A DNA stretch of 64,000 bases from an uncultured Pelagibacteraceae bacterium (lineage in GTDB: Bacteria; Pseudomonadota; Alphaproteobacteria; Pelagibacterales; Pelagibacteraceae). This document shows positions 46,870-56,543 of the stretch, piece after piece. The notes below the pieces were generated by a model. The model had not been told where the DNA came from and ran no database searches. It was given only the letters and a program-made list of their open reading frames with translations. Position 1 is the stretch's first letter; each line of letters starts with the position of its first letter. The DNA is taken from NCBI GenBank assembly GCA_902601705.1, contig CACKNV010000005.1, positions 1 through 64,000 of the forward strand, given 5' to 3'. A program made the translations under genes and the position numbers.

Positions 46870-47879
46870 AAAGATCTATTCAAACTAAAGCTAGTTAAAT
46901 TTTGCAGGACTCTTTTATCTTCACTATCTGAAAATATTGCTAAAGCATCAAAAGAAACATTAACAAAATACTCTGCCTTTTTTAAACTTGTCTCAACTGC
47001 TTTATATTTTAAAATTAAAGCCAACGTTTCACTAAAATCTTCTTCAGTTCTTTTATCTTTCTTCATTATTTCCATTAAAAATTCTTTTTCTTCCTCATTA
47101 CCTTTTTGAAAAATTGTGATAAGAGGTAAAGTTACTTTACCTTCATAAAAATCTTTTCCAATTTCTTTACCAAAAAATTTTTCTTTAGCGTAATAATCGA
47201 GTGCATCATCAGCTATCTGAAAGGCAAGACCTAAATTTTTTCCATACGACTCTAACGCTTTTTTTTCTTTTTCACTGCTTCCAGAAATACAAGCACCTGT
47301 TTTTGTTGCCGCAGCAAAAAGTGCTGCAGTTTTCAAACTAATGATATCTATATATGTTTCCTCTAAAAGATCTGCTTCACCTTTATGTTGTAGTTGTAGC
47401 ACTTCTCCTTGGGCTATTTTTGCGGAGGTTGATGACAGAAGTTGTAGCACTTCAAGATCACCATCTTGCACCATAATTTCAAAACATCTACTTAAAAGAT
47501 AATCTCCAACTAAAATTGATGATTGATTACCCCATATAGAATTAGTTGTTTTAACTCCTCTTCTTAATGAACTTTCATCGATTACATCATCATGTAGTAA
47601 TGTTGCTGAGTGAATTAACTCTACACATGCTGCAAGATTAATATCTCTGATTTCTTCTTTGTACCCTGTTAATTTAGCAGATTGTAAAGTCAACAATGCC
47701 CTTAATCTTTTACCACCCGATTTCAAATGATGTTCACTCATCTTCTTAATTAAATCAACATTACTTTTAAGTTTTTGCTCTATTAAGTTTTCAACTTTTT
47801 GTAATTTTGCTCCAAGCATATTTTTAAGATCGAGATATGCTGAGTTAGCAGATTTTTTTAGTGGTATTACTGATCCCAT
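46866..47879 (-). CDS. ispB: Long-chain polyprenyl diphosphate synthase (octaprenyl type)
   Basis: The 337-residue protein has LLHDDVIDESSLRRGVKTTNS (first aspartate-rich motif, about 95-115), GDYLLSRCFE and the second motif FQIADDALDYY, in the layout of IspB-type trans-prenyltransferases that make the ubiquinone side chain. The residue before the first motif is small (H-S-A-T-L), consistent with a long product. Exact chain length not determined. Confidence 0.93.
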   Translation of the reverse strand: MGSVIPLKKSANSAYLDLKNMLGAKLQKVENLIEQKLKSNVDLIKKMSEHHLKSGGKRLRALLTLQSAKLTGYKEEIRDINLAACVELIHSATLLHDDVIDESSLRRGVKTTNSIWGNQSSILVGDYLLSRCFEIMVQDGDLEVLQLLSSTSAKIAQGEVLQLQHKGEADLLEETYIDIISLKTAALFAAATKTGACISGSSEKEKKALESYGKNLGLAFQIADDALDYYAKEKFFGKEIGKDFYEGKVTLPLITIFQKGNEEEKEFLMEIMKKDKRTEEDFSETLALILKYKAVETSLKKAEYFVNVSFDALAIFSDSEDKRVLQNLTSFSLNRSF

Positions 47880-48024
47880 AGACTTTACTTACAATTGATT
47901 TTATTAATAATAAAATTTTAAATAGTAACGTGGTGACGCACCTATAATTCAACTATAAGTAGCGTAATTTAATATTAAAATTTAATTTTTTGCTGTTATA
48001 AGAATAATAACAATCATCTAAATT

Positions 48025-48837
48025 ATGTTTTCAATATTTAAAAAGAAAAAAATTGTTCCACACGTAAGGCTTACCGGGGTTATTGGTTCAGCCGGAAGAT
48101 TCAACAAAGGGATAGATCTGGCTGGTCAAAGAGAAATACTTAAAAAAGCATTCTCATTAAAAAAGATTACTCATGTTGCTATATCGATTAATTCTCCTGG
48201 AGGGTCCCCAGTGCAATCACATTTAATTTATAGCTACATCAGACAATTAGCAGAAAAAAATAAAGTCAAAGTGATTATATTTGCAGAAGATGTTGCTGCA
48301 TCAGGTGGTTATTTAATTTCATGTGCTGGTGACGAAATTTATGCGAATTCAAGTTCGATTATTGGATCAATCGGGGTTATTTCTGCATCATTTGGATTTA
48401 AAGATTTGATAAAAAAAATTGGAGTTGAGAGAAGAGTTTATACTGCTGGAAAAAATAAAAGCACTCTAGACCCATTTGTAGATGAGAAAGAGGAAGATGT
48501 TAAAAGACTTAAGAATATTCAATTAGAATTGCATGCTGATTTCATTAAAGTTGTTGAAACAAGCAGAGGCTCTAAACTTAAAGATCCTGAAAAAAATAAT
48601 ATTTTTACAGGAGAATTTTGGACGGGTAAAACTTCATTAAATCTCGGATTAATTGATGGAATTGGAAACGCTGATCAAATTTTAAAAGAAAAATTTGGTG
48701 ACAAAGTAATTATTAAAAACTTTGAAAAACCAAAAGGATTTATTGCAAGAAAACTATCTTCCTCAATGCAGGATCCCGTTGATAGACTAGCTAGTATTAT
48801 TGAGGAAAAATCGATGTGGCAAAAATTTGGTTTATAA
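48025..48837 (+). CDS. S49 family serine peptidase (SppA/SohB-like)
   Basis: The 270-residue protein has SINSPGGSPVQS (about 54-65), the catalytic serine in AEDVAASGGYLISCAGD (about 91-107), SSIIGSIGVI and the lysine in YTAGKNKSTLDPF, as in the short S49 signal-peptide peptidases. No signal peptide is evident; it has a single-domain length. It ends exactly before the glyQ ATG. A 145-nt intergenic gap upstream contains no ORF that I can support. Confidence 0.9.
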   Translation: MFSIFKKKKIVPHVRLTGVIGSAGRFNKGIDLAGQREILKKAFSLKKITHVAISINSPGGSPVQSHLIYSYIRQLAEKNKVKVIIFAEDVAASGGYLISCAGDEIYANSSSIIGSIGVISASFGFKDLIKKIGVERRVYTAGKNKSTLDPFVDEKEEDVKRLKNIQLELHADFIKVVETSRGSKLKDPEKNNIFTGEFWTGKTSLNLGLIDGIGNADQILKEKFGDKVIIKNFEKPKGFIARKLSSSMQDPVDRLASIIEEKSMWQKFGL

Positions 48838-49734
48838 ATGCCAGTTAAAAAAAAAGTGGAAAAAAAAATATCTAAAAGATTAAATTTTTTGTCTTTTCAA
48901 GATATAATCATGAATCTACAAAAATTCTGGGGTAAAAATGGATGTGTAATTTTACAACCTTATGATATGGAAGTTGGAGCTGGAACTTTTCATCCAGCAA
49001 CTACTTTAAGATCTCTTGGACCAAAGCCCTGGAAGGCCGCTTATGTTCAACCATCAAGAAGACCAACAGATGGAAGATATGGTGAAAATCCAAATCGGTT
49101 ACAGCACTATTATCAATATCAAGTAATTATAAAACCATCTCCTAAAAATATTAAACAACTTTATCTTAAAAGCTTAGCTACTATTGGTATAGATGTGAAA
49201 AATCACGATATTCGTTTTGTTGAAGATGATTGGGAAAGTCCAACCTTAGGAGCAGCAGGTTTAGGTTGGGAGGTTTGGTGTGATGGAATGGAAATAACTC
49301 AATTTACATACTTTCAACAAATGACAGGCATTGAATGTAAACCCGTTCCTGTAGAAATTACATATGGTCTTGAAAGGTTATGTATGTTTGTTCAAGGAAA
49401 AAATAATGTTTTTGATCTTGATTGGAATAATGAAGGTGTAAAATATAAAGAAGTTTTCTTTCAAGCCGAAAAAGAATTTTCTGCTTATAACTTTGAGTTT
49501 GCAAATACTGACACTCTACTCAAAAATTTTGAACACACTGAAAATGAGTGTAGATCTTTACTTGAAAAAAAACTCTCATTACCAGCTTACGATCAATGTC
49601 TAAAAGCAAGTCATATTTTTAACTTGTTAGATGCCCGAGGAATTATAGGCGTTGCAGAAAGGACAGGTTATATAACTAGAATTAGAGAACTTGCAAAAGG
49701 TTGTGGTGCATTGTGGTTAAGCTCACAAAATTAA
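48838..49734 (+). CDS. glyQ: Glycyl-tRNA synthetase alpha subunit
   Basis: The 298-residue protein has [37 protein letters not shown] near the N-terminus, [19 protein letters not shown] and the class II motif [21 protein letters not shown]. This is the catalytic alpha subunit of the bacterial alpha2beta2 GlyRS. An extra lysine-rich N-terminal segment (about 20 residues) precedes the conserved start. It is separated from glyS by 3 nt. Confidence 0.97.
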   Translation: MPVKKKVEKKISKRLNFLSFQDIIMNLQKFWGKNGCVILQPYDMEVGAGTFHPATTLRSLGPKPWKAAYVQPSRRPTDGRYGENPNRLQHYYQYQVIIKPSPKNIKQLYLKSLATIGIDVKNHDIRFVEDDWESPTLGAAGLGWEVWCDGMEITQFTYFQQMTGIECKPVPVEITYGLERLCMFVQGKNNVFDLDWNNEGVKYKEVFFQAEKEFSAYNFEFANTDTLLKNFEHTENECRSLLEKKLSLPAYDQCLKASHIFNLLDARGIIGVAERTGYITRIRELAKGCGALWLSSQN

Positions 49735-49737
49735 ATT

Positions 49738-51792
49738 ATGGCAGAACTTTTATTGGAATTATACAGTGAGGAAGTCCCACCACAATTACAAATAGCAGCC
49801 AGATCTCAAATAAAACAATTTATTGAAAACACTTTTGAAGAAGAAAATCTAAAATATAAAGAATTGAAGGTTTTTTCTTCTCCAACCAGATTAACGCTAT
49901 TTATAAAAGACCTTGCTGAAAAAATTAAAATAGAGGCTAAAGAAATTAAAGGACCTAAAGTGGGGTCCTCTCATCAAGTTATCCAAGGTTTTTTACAAGC
50001 CAAAAATGTTTCTGGGAAAGACCTTATTGAAAAAGAGACTGATAAAGGAAAATTTTATTTTATTAAAACACAATCTCAATCAATATTAGTAGAAGACTTA
50101 TTAATCAAAATTATTCCAAAGGCGATTGGATCAATCAATTGGAAAAAATCAATGAAGTGGTCAGATCATAATTTGATGTGGGGAAGGCCTCTAAGGGCCA
50201 TTTTTGCAAGATATAATAATAAAAAATTAGCATTTAATTATGAGCATCTTGATACAACAGATGAAGTTATTGTAGAACAAGATTTAATTATCAAAACTAA
50301 AAAAATTAAAGATTTTAAAGATTATCTTAATTTTTTAAAAAGTAATAGAATAATAGTTGATCACAAGGAAAGGGAACAGATCATTCTTAAAAAGATCAGC
50401 TCATTTTCTCAATCTAAACAATACAAAGAGAAATTAAATACAAAGCTTTTAGAGGAGGTCGTGAATATTGTAGAGGATCCAAATTTACTTCATGTTAATT
50501 TTAATAAAAACTATTTAGAAATACCTAAAGAAATTATAATATCTACTTTAGAGAAACATCAAAGATATTTTCCAATTTTTGATAGCAGAGATAGATTAAC
50601 TAATTATTTTTTTGTTGTAGCAAATAAAAAAGATGAAAAAAAATTAATTAGCCAAGGTAATAAGAGGGTTGTTGAAGCAAGATTAGCAGATGCCAAATTT
50701 TTCTGGGATAAAGATCGATCTAAAAATTTGATTAAACAAATAGCCAACCTTAAATCAGTAACTTTTTATGAAAAGCTAGGAACTATTTATGATAAAACAC
50801 AAAGGTTAAGACAATTGGCCGGTTTATTATCAGATGATTTAAATATTAATAAAGAAAAAGTCCAAGTTGCTGCATCAATTTCTAAATCTGATTTATGTTC
50901 AGACCTAGTTGGAGAATATCCAGAGCTTCAGGGCGTTATGGGAAAATATTTTGCATTAGCACAAGGTTTTGAGGAAGATGTAGCAAATTCAGTAAGTGAT
51001 CATTATTTACCAATAGGTCTAACATCAGTATTGCCTAAAAAACCTTTTAGCTACTCCATTTCAATTGTTGATAAGATAGATACCCTAGTTGGTTTTTTTA
51101 TAATTGATGAAAAACCTACAAGTTCAAAAGATCCTTTTGCTTTAAGACGAGCTGCGATTGGATTACTAAGAATAATAATTGAAAATAAACTTTCATTTAA
51201 ACTCAGAGATTTAATTAGTTACGCTATAAGACTTTATCAAGAACAAGGCGTTGAAATTAAAAATGAAAAAACTGAACAACAAGTTCTAGAATTTATAAAG
51301 GAAAGAATGCGAAACGTATTAAAATTAAAAAATATTAAAATTGATGTTATTGAAGCATCAATCAGTTCTCATGCTGGAGATAATTTCTTGGCGCTTTATG
51401 CAAAAACACTTTTAATGAATAAATACAAAAATAAAGGTATAGGACTAAATGCAATCAACTCGTATAAAAGAGCTTCAAATATTTTAGATAAAGCTGGAAA
51501 AAGAATCACCGGTAGACCCGATGCCGTATTATTTAGAAAAGATGAGGAAAAAATACTTCATGAAAAAATAAATGAAATTCGTAAAGCTTTTACAGTTAAA
51601 GATGATAATAAGGACTACGAAAGCTTGTTAATAAAGCTTTCTGATACGAAAGAATCTACCGATAATTTTTTTGACAATGTCGTAGTAAATGATGAAAATC
51701 AGGATATTAAAAACAATAGATTAGAGTTATTAAAAATGTTTTGTAATACTTTTGATAACTTTATTGATTTTTCAAAATTAGAAGGTCTGTAA
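49738..51792 (+). CDS. glyS: Glycyl-tRNA synthetase beta subunit
   Basis: The 684-residue protein has the GlyS N-terminus ELLLELYSEEVPPQLQ, SPTRLTLFI, MKWSDHNLMWGRPLRAI, the LEKHQRYFPIFD segment and DPFALRRAAIGLLRI. It provides tRNA binding and an HD-like domain. Length is close to the usual 690. The stop codon overlaps the ppdK start by one base. Confidence 0.97.
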   Translation: MAELLLELYSEEVPPQLQIAARSQIKQFIENTFEEENLKYKELKVFSSPTRLTLFIKDLAEKIKIEAKEIKGPKVGSSHQVIQGFLQAKNVSGKDLIEKETDKGKFYFIKTQSQSILVEDLLIKIIPKAIGSINWKKSMKWSDHNLMWGRPLRAIFARYNNKKLAFNYEHLDTTDEVIVEQDLIIKTKKIKDFKDYLNFLKSNRIIVDHKEREQIILKKISSFSQSKQYKEKLNTKLLEEVVNIVEDPNLLHVNFNKNYLEIPKEIIISTLEKHQRYFPIFDSRDRLTNYFFVVANKKDEKKLISQGNKRVVEARLADAKFFWDKDRSKNLIKQIANLKSVTFYEKLGTIYDKTQRLRQLAGLLSDDLNINKEKVQVAASISKSDLCSDLVGEYPELQGVMGKYFALAQGFEEDVANSVSDHYLPIGLTSVLPKKPFSYSISIVDKIDTLVGFFIIDEKPTSSKDPFALRRAAIGLLRIIIENKLSFKLRDLISYAIRLYQEQGVEIKNEKTEQQVLEFIKERMRNVLKLKNIKIDVIEASISSHAGDNFLALYAKTLLMNKYKNKGIGLNAINSYKRASNILDKAGKRITGRPDAVLFRKDEEKILHEKINEIRKAFTVKDDNKDYESLLIKLSDTKESTDNFFDNVVVNDENQDIKNNRLELLKMFCNTFDNFIDFSKLEGL

Positions 51793-54452
51793 TGACAAAA
51801 GTAATATTTAGCTTTGATGACAAATCTGCCAAAAAGCTAAAGAATAAAAAAAATATTTTGGGCGGAAAAGGAGCTAACCTTGGTGAGATGGGTAGATTAG
51901 GTTTACCTGTTCCTCCTGGATTTACTATTACTACAGATGTTTGTGATCTATTTTACAAAAATAAAAAAAAATTACCAAATAAAATAATACAAAATATTGT
52001 GTCAGAACTGAAAAATATAGAAAAGAAAACTAAAAAGAAATTTGGCGATCTTAAAAATCCATTACTGGTATCAATTAGATCAGGGGCAAGAATTTCAATG
52101 CCTGGTATGATGGACACAATTTTAAATCTTGGTCTTAATGACAAAACAGTTGAGTCATTAAAAAAGAAAACATCTAACGGAAGATTTGCTAAAGATAGCT
52201 ATAGAAGATTTATACAAATGTACAGCAATGTTGTTTTGGGTGTAGAAGGACATTTGTTTGAAGAGTTAATTGATAATTACAAGTTAACCAAAGGAGTTTT
52301 ACTTGACACAGATCTAGACGAGAGCGATTGGGATGGTTTAATTATTAATTTTAAAGAGTTGGTAAGAAAAGAAAAAAAAATTAATTTTCCCCAAGATGTC
52401 AAAGAGCAATTGTTAGGAGCAATTAATGCTGTTTTTTTGTCTTGGGATAGTCAAAGAGCAAAAACTTATAGAAAGTTAAATCAAATTCCAGACCATTGGG
52501 GAACAGCTGTAAATGTTCAAGCTATGGTTTTTGGAAATATGGGTGATGATTGCTCGACTGGTGTTGCCTTTACTAGAAATCCTTCAACAGGAGAGAATTC
52601 TTTTTTTGGAGAATTTTTAATAAACGCGCAGGGTGAAGATGTTGTAGCGGGCACGAGAACTCCTCAATACATTACGAAAAAAGCAAAACAAGACTCGGGT
52701 TCTAAAGACCCTTCTATGGAAGAGGCTATGCCTAAAGTTTATAAAGAACTTGCAAAAGTATTTCTTAAGTTAGAAAAGCATTACAAAGATATGCAAGACA
52801 TCGAGTTTACAGTTGAGAACAATAAACTTTGGATGCTGCAAACAAGATCTGGAAAAAGAACTGCTAAAGCTGCAATCAAAATTGCAGTTGATATGGTAAA
52901 AGAAAAATTAATTTCAAAAAAAGAAGCAATAAAAAGAATTGATCCTAATACTTTGGATACTTTATTACACCCTACTTTAGACGATAAAGTTGAGAAGGAA
53001 GTAATTGCTTCGGGTTTACCAGCATCACCAGGAGCTGCAAGTGGTAAAGTTGTTTTTACTGCTGATGAAGCAGAAAAATTGAATGGTATGATGCAAGATA
53101 CAATATTAGTGAGGCTAGAAACTTCACCAGAAGATATACATGGTATGCATGCAGCTAAAGGTATTCTTACCGCTAGAGGAGGAATGACAAGCCATGCTGC
53201 AGTAGTAGCGAGGGGAATGGGAAGACCATGTGTTTCTGGTTCAAGTGAAATAACGATTGATTACGAATTAAAACAATTCAAAGCTGGTGATGTAATAATT
53301 AAAGAGGGAGATATTATTACTGTAGATGGTGGAAGCGGAAAAGTAATGAAAGGGTTAGTGCCTACTGTTCAACCAGAAATTTCTGGATACTTCTCTACAA
53401 TAATGAAATGGGCTGATGAGTTTAGGAAATTAAAAGTAAGAACAAACGCTGAAACGGAAGCAGATAGCAAAACGGCTAGAGAGTTTGGTGCTGAAGGAAT
53501 AGGTTTATGTAGAACGGAGCATATGTTTTTCGATGAGGAGAGAATTTTATCTGTCCGACAAATGATTTTATCTAAATCTAAAGAGGATAGAAATAGCGCG
53601 CTAGATAAACTTCTACCCCATCAGAAAGAAGACTTTAAAAAAATATTTAAGATTATGTCAGGCTTACCTGTTACAGTCAGGTTACTAGATCCACCACTTC
53701 ATGAGTTTTTACCAAAAGCTGACAAAGACATAGAAGAAGTAGCAAGATCTTTAAATTTATCAGCAAAAGAGATCAAAGATAGAATAGCAGAACTTCATGA
53801 AGAGAACCCAATGTTGGGTCATAGAGGGTGTAGGCTAGGAATTTCTTTTCCTGAGATATATGAGATGCAATGCAGGGCAATATTTGAAGCTAAAGTTGAA
53901 CTGAAAAAAGAAAAAGTCAAATCAGCTTTTGTAGAAATTATGATACCTTTAGTATCTACTGACTCTGAATTAAAAATTTTAAGAGCTTTAGTTAATAAAA
54001 TAGCTAAAGAAATAGAAAAAGAAAATAAATTAAAACTTGAATATATGGTTGGCACAATGATTGAATTACCACGTGCTGCTTTACAAGCGAAGTCTATTTC
54101 AAAGTATGCTGATTTCTTTAGCTTTGGAACTAATGATTTAACTCAAACAACTTTTGGAATAAGCCGGGATGACTCAGGAAAATTTTTAAACGATTATATT
54201 GATAATAAAATTTTTGATGTAGATCCATTTGTTAGTATTGATCAAAATGGAGTAGGTGAGCTTGTAGAAATAGCATCTTCAAGAGGCAGGAAAACAAATA
54301 AGAATATTAAGTTAGGAATTTGTGGCGAGCATGGTGGCGATCCAAAGAGTATTGAATTTTGTTGTAGAAAAGGACTTAACTATGTTTCCTGCTCTCCATT
54401 CAGAGTCCCAGTAGCAAGATTAGCTGCTGCTCAAGCTGAATTATCTAAATAA
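51792..54452 (+). CDS. ppdK: Pyruvate, phosphate dikinase
   Basis: The 886-residue protein has an ATP-grasp-like N-terminal domain (GGKGANLGEMGRLGLPVPPGF), the swivelling phosphohistidine domain with GGMTSHAAVVARGMGRPCVSG (His468) and a C-terminal PEP barrel with AEGIGLCRTEHMFF and SFGTNDLTQTTFG. It interconverts pyruvate and PEP using ATP and phosphate. SAR11 genomes are reported to lack the usual pyruvate kinase, so PPDK probably carries the flux here. Its stop overlaps convergent nadC by 12 nt. Confidence 0.97.
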   Translation: MTKVIFSFDDKSAKKLKNKKNILGGKGANLGEMGRLGLPVPPGFTITTDVCDLFYKNKKKLPNKIIQNIVSELKNIEKKTKKKFGDLKNPLLVSIRSGARISMPGMMDTILNLGLNDKTVESLKKKTSNGRFAKDSYRRFIQMYSNVVLGVEGHLFEELIDNYKLTKGVLLDTDLDESDWDGLIINFKELVRKEKKINFPQDVKEQLLGAINAVFLSWDSQRAKTYRKLNQIPDHWGTAVNVQAMVFGNMGDDCSTGVAFTRNPSTGENSFFGEFLINAQGEDVVAGTRTPQYITKKAKQDSGSKDPSMEEAMPKVYKELAKVFLKLEKHYKDMQDIEFTVENNKLWMLQTRSGKRTAKAAIKIAVDMVKEKLISKKEAIKRIDPNTLDTLLHPTLDDKVEKEVIASGLPASPGAASGKVVFTADEAEKLNGMMQDTILVRLETSPEDIHGMHAAKGILTARGGMTSHAAVVARGMGRPCVSGSSEITIDYELKQFKAGDVIIKEGDIITVDGGSGKVMKGLVPTVQPEISGYFSTIMKWADEFRKLKVRTNAETEADSKTAREFGAEGIGLCRTEHMFFDEERILSVRQMILSKSKEDRNSALDKLLPHQKEDFKKIFKIMSGLPVTVRLLDPPLHEFLPKADKDIEEVARSLNLSAKEIKDRIAELHEENPMLGHRGCRLGISFPEIYEMQCRAIFEAKVELKKEKVKSAFVEIMIPLVSTDSELKILRALVNKIAKEIEKENKLKLEYMVGTMIELPRAALQAKSISKYADFFSFGTNDLTQTTFGISRDDSGKFLNDYIDNKIFDVDPFVSIDQNGVGELVEIASSRGRKTNKNIKLGICGEHGGDPKSIEFCCRKGLNYVSCSPFRVPVARLAAAQAELSK

Positions 54453-55271
54453 TAAAGTTGTATCAAACGAATTTGCACTATGCGTAATTGCTCCAACAGA
54501 TATTCTATTTATTCCTATTTTTGATATTTGTTCGATATTTTTTAGTGATGCATTTCCTGAATACTCAGTTTGATACCTATTTTTGCAAAGTTTTAAACAC
54601 TTTTTTATTTGTGAAGTTTTCATATTATCAAAAAGTATTCTTTTAAATTTTAGACCTATAATTTGTTTAAGTTGATTAATATTTTCAATTTCTACTGTAA
54701 CTATTTTTTTTGTTTTTACAGCTTTCTTAACCAACTCTTTAAGGCCATTAGATGCACTAATATGATTATCTTTAATTAAGATTTCATCACTTAAATTATA
54801 TCTATGATTATATCCTCCTCCTTTTTTAACAGCATACTTTTCAAGAGCTCTCAAATTAGGGGTAGTTTTTCTGGTACAGCATATCTTAGTTTTTTTACTA
54901 GTTTTTTTTACAAATTGATCAGTTAACGTTGCGATACCCGAAGCGTGATTAAGAAAGTTTAGCGCAGTTCTCTCGGCAATTAAGATTGTTTTAATTTTAG
55001 CTCTTATTTCAGCAATCATTTTATTTTTTTTAATTTTTTTGCCATCAGAGATTTTTTTGATAAAGACTGTTTCTCTTCCAATTAATTTAAAGGCTGCTTT
55101 GCAGAAGTCTAATCCAGCAATTACTCCATCTTGTTTAGCTACGATCTTAGCTTTAATTATTTTATTTTTTGAATTTATGAGTTTAGTAGTTATATCACCT
55201 CTAGGCCTAAGGTCTTCTTCTAGAGCTTTTTTTACGACAAATTTAATATAAGATTGATTTAATTTTTGCAC
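54441..55271 (-). CDS. nadC: Nicotinate-nucleotide pyrophosphorylase (quinolinate phosphoribosyltransferase)
   Basis: I choose the GTG at 55271 (MQKLNQSYIKFVVKKALEEDL), which lies 4 nt past the nadA stop, rather than the track's TTG 15 nt upstream inside nadA; either is possible. The protein has ALEEDLRPRGDITT, AERTALNFLNHASGIAT, CTRKTTPNLR..EKYAV..GGG.NHR and EIENINQL, all NadC motifs. It makes nicotinate mononucleotide from quinolinate. The pair nadA-nadC is one unit; nadB is not in the window. Confidence 0.95.
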   Translation of the reverse strand: MQKLNQSYIKFVVKKALEEDLRPRGDITTKLINSKNKIIKAKIVAKQDGVIAGLDFCKAAFKLIGRETVFIKKISDGKKIKKNKMIAEIRAKIKTILIAERTALNFLNHASGIATLTDQFVKKTSKKTKICCTRKTTPNLRALEKYAVKKGGGYNHRYNLSDEILIKDNHISASNGLKELVKKAVKTKKIVTVEIENINQLKQIIGLKFKRILFDNMKTSQIKKCLKLCKNRYQTEYSGNASLKNIEQISKIGINRISVGAITHSANSFDTTLLFR

Positions 55272-55275
55272 TGAT

Positions 55276-56265
55276 CTAACGACCAATTTCGGTCATTCTA
55301 ATTACAGATTTTCTAGCAGCTTCTATAGTTTTATTATCTAAAATAATTTCATTAGTATCATTTTCCAAACAATCTAAAATTTTTTTTAAATCAATTTTTT
55401 TCATGTAAGGACAAAGATTGCACGGTTTGATAAAAGATACATTTGGATTATCAGCTTCGACGTTATCACTCATTGAGCATTCAGTTACTAGCATTACTTT
55501 TTTAGGTTGATTATCTTTTACATATTTAATCATACTTGACGTAGATCCTGCAAAGTCAGATGCTTTAATTACATCTGGTGGACATTCAGGGTGAGCAATG
55601 ACTTTGATACCTGGGTTCTGATTTTTAATATCTTCAATCTCTTTACTAGTAAATTGTTCGTGAACAATACACGTACCTTTCCAAGAAATAATTTTTACTT
55701 TTGTGTTTTTAGCAACGTAATCTGCTAAATATTGGTCTGGAAGAAAAATTACTTTCTCTACATTTAAAGACTCAACAACTTTAACTGCATTTGCAGAAGT
55801 GCAACAAATATCCGTTTCAGCTTTTACATCTGCCGAAGTATTAACGTAAGATACAACAGGTACACCTGGGTATTTAAATTTTAATAATCTCACATCTTCT
55901 CCTGTAATAGAACTTGCAAGTGAACAACCTGCTTGCATGTCCGGTAAAAAAACTTTTTTGTTTGGGTTCATTAATTTTGCTGTTTCAGCCATGAAGTGTA
56001 CTCCACACATAATAATTTTATCCGCAGAAGTCTTTGCGGCTTCAACTGCTAGCGCTAAAGAGTCCGCTGCTATATCGGCTACTCCGTGGTAAATTTCTGG
56101 AGTTTGATAATTATGCGCGAGAATGATTGCATTTTTTTCTTTTTTTAACTTATTAATTTTTTCTATTAAAGGAGCGTGAACTTTCCATTCATTTTCTGGC
56201 ACAAATTTTGAGATTTTTTTATAAATCTCGCTAGAACTGTTTAAATTTCGTTGTTGTACAGACAT
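55276..56265 (-). CDS. nadA: Quinolinate synthase A
   Basis: The 329-residue protein has AIILAHNYQTPEIYHGVADIAADSLALA near residue 40, three conserved cysteine sites for the [4Fe-4S] cluster (DMQAGCSLA, AHPECPPDV and CNLCPYMKK) and GVHFMAETAK. It condenses iminoaspartate and dihydroxyacetone phosphate. The cluster makes it oxygen sensitive. It starts 62 nt from the tRNA-Leu gene on the opposite strand. Confidence 0.97.
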   Translation of the reverse strand: MSVQQRNLNSSSEIYKKISKFVPENEWKVHAPLIEKINKLKKEKNAIILAHNYQTPEIYHGVADIAADSLALAVEAAKTSADKIIMCGVHFMAETAKLMNPNKKVFLPDMQAGCSLASSITGEDVRLLKFKYPGVPVVSYVNTSADVKAETDICCTSANAVKVVESLNVEKVIFLPDQYLADYVAKNTKVKIISWKGTCIVHEQFTSKEIEDIKNQNPGIKVIAHPECPPDVIKASDFAGSTSSMIKYVKDNQPKKVMLVTECSMSDNVEADNPNVSFIKPCNLCPYMKKIDLKKILDCLENDTNEIILDNKTIEAARKSVIRMTEIGR

Positions 56266-56326
56266 ACTAATTCCAATTTATCAACTTGAGGTTAAATTGT
56301 CATTCATTTATTGTCGCATAATTGTT

Positions 56327-56410
56327 GCGGTCGTGCTGAAATTGGTAGACAGGCACGCTTGAGGGGCGTGTGGGTTTCCCGTGAGAGTTCGAGTCTCTCC
56401 GACCGCACCA
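56327..56410 (+). tRNA. tRNA-Leu (anticodon GAG)
   Basis: The acceptor GCGGTCG pairs with CGACCGC. The anticodon stem CACGC/GCGTG holds CTTGAGG with anticodon GAG. A short variable arm (TGGGTTTCCCGT) marks a type II tRNA. The T loop is TTCGAGT. Discriminator A and CCA are encoded. It reads CUC and CUU leucine codons. Confidence 0.95.
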
Positions 56411-56423
56411 AAAAAGCTTATTT

Positions 56424-56543
56424 ATGATTGAATATTTTAAAAAAAATAAACGAATAGTGCTTATAATTTTAGTTATAGCTTTTATCGAATTGAGTGGTTA
56501 TGGAATCTTAGCTTCTCTTTCAAGATTATTAAACGCTCTTTAA
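56424..56543 (+). CDS. Small single-pass membrane protein (39 aa)
   Basis: This ORF is too short for the track. It starts 13 nt after tRNA-Leu and encodes MIEYFKKNKRIVLIILVIAF..., a basic start, one hydrophobic helix and the tail SLSRLLNAL. It fills the gap between tRNA-Leu and the convergent ygfZ, overlapping its 3' end by 15 nt. No clear Shine-Dalgarno is seen apart from AAAAGC. I do not recognise the family; the coding assignment rests on the helix pattern and the exact fit in the gap. Confidence 0.5.
   Translation: MIEYFKKNKRIVLIILVIAFIELSGYGILASLSRLLNAL

Noticed and set aside
47880-48024. Possible small RNA between ispB and the S49 peptidase gene
   Set aside because: The 145-nt gap has short imperfect inverted repeats only, no terminator and no conserved element I recognise.
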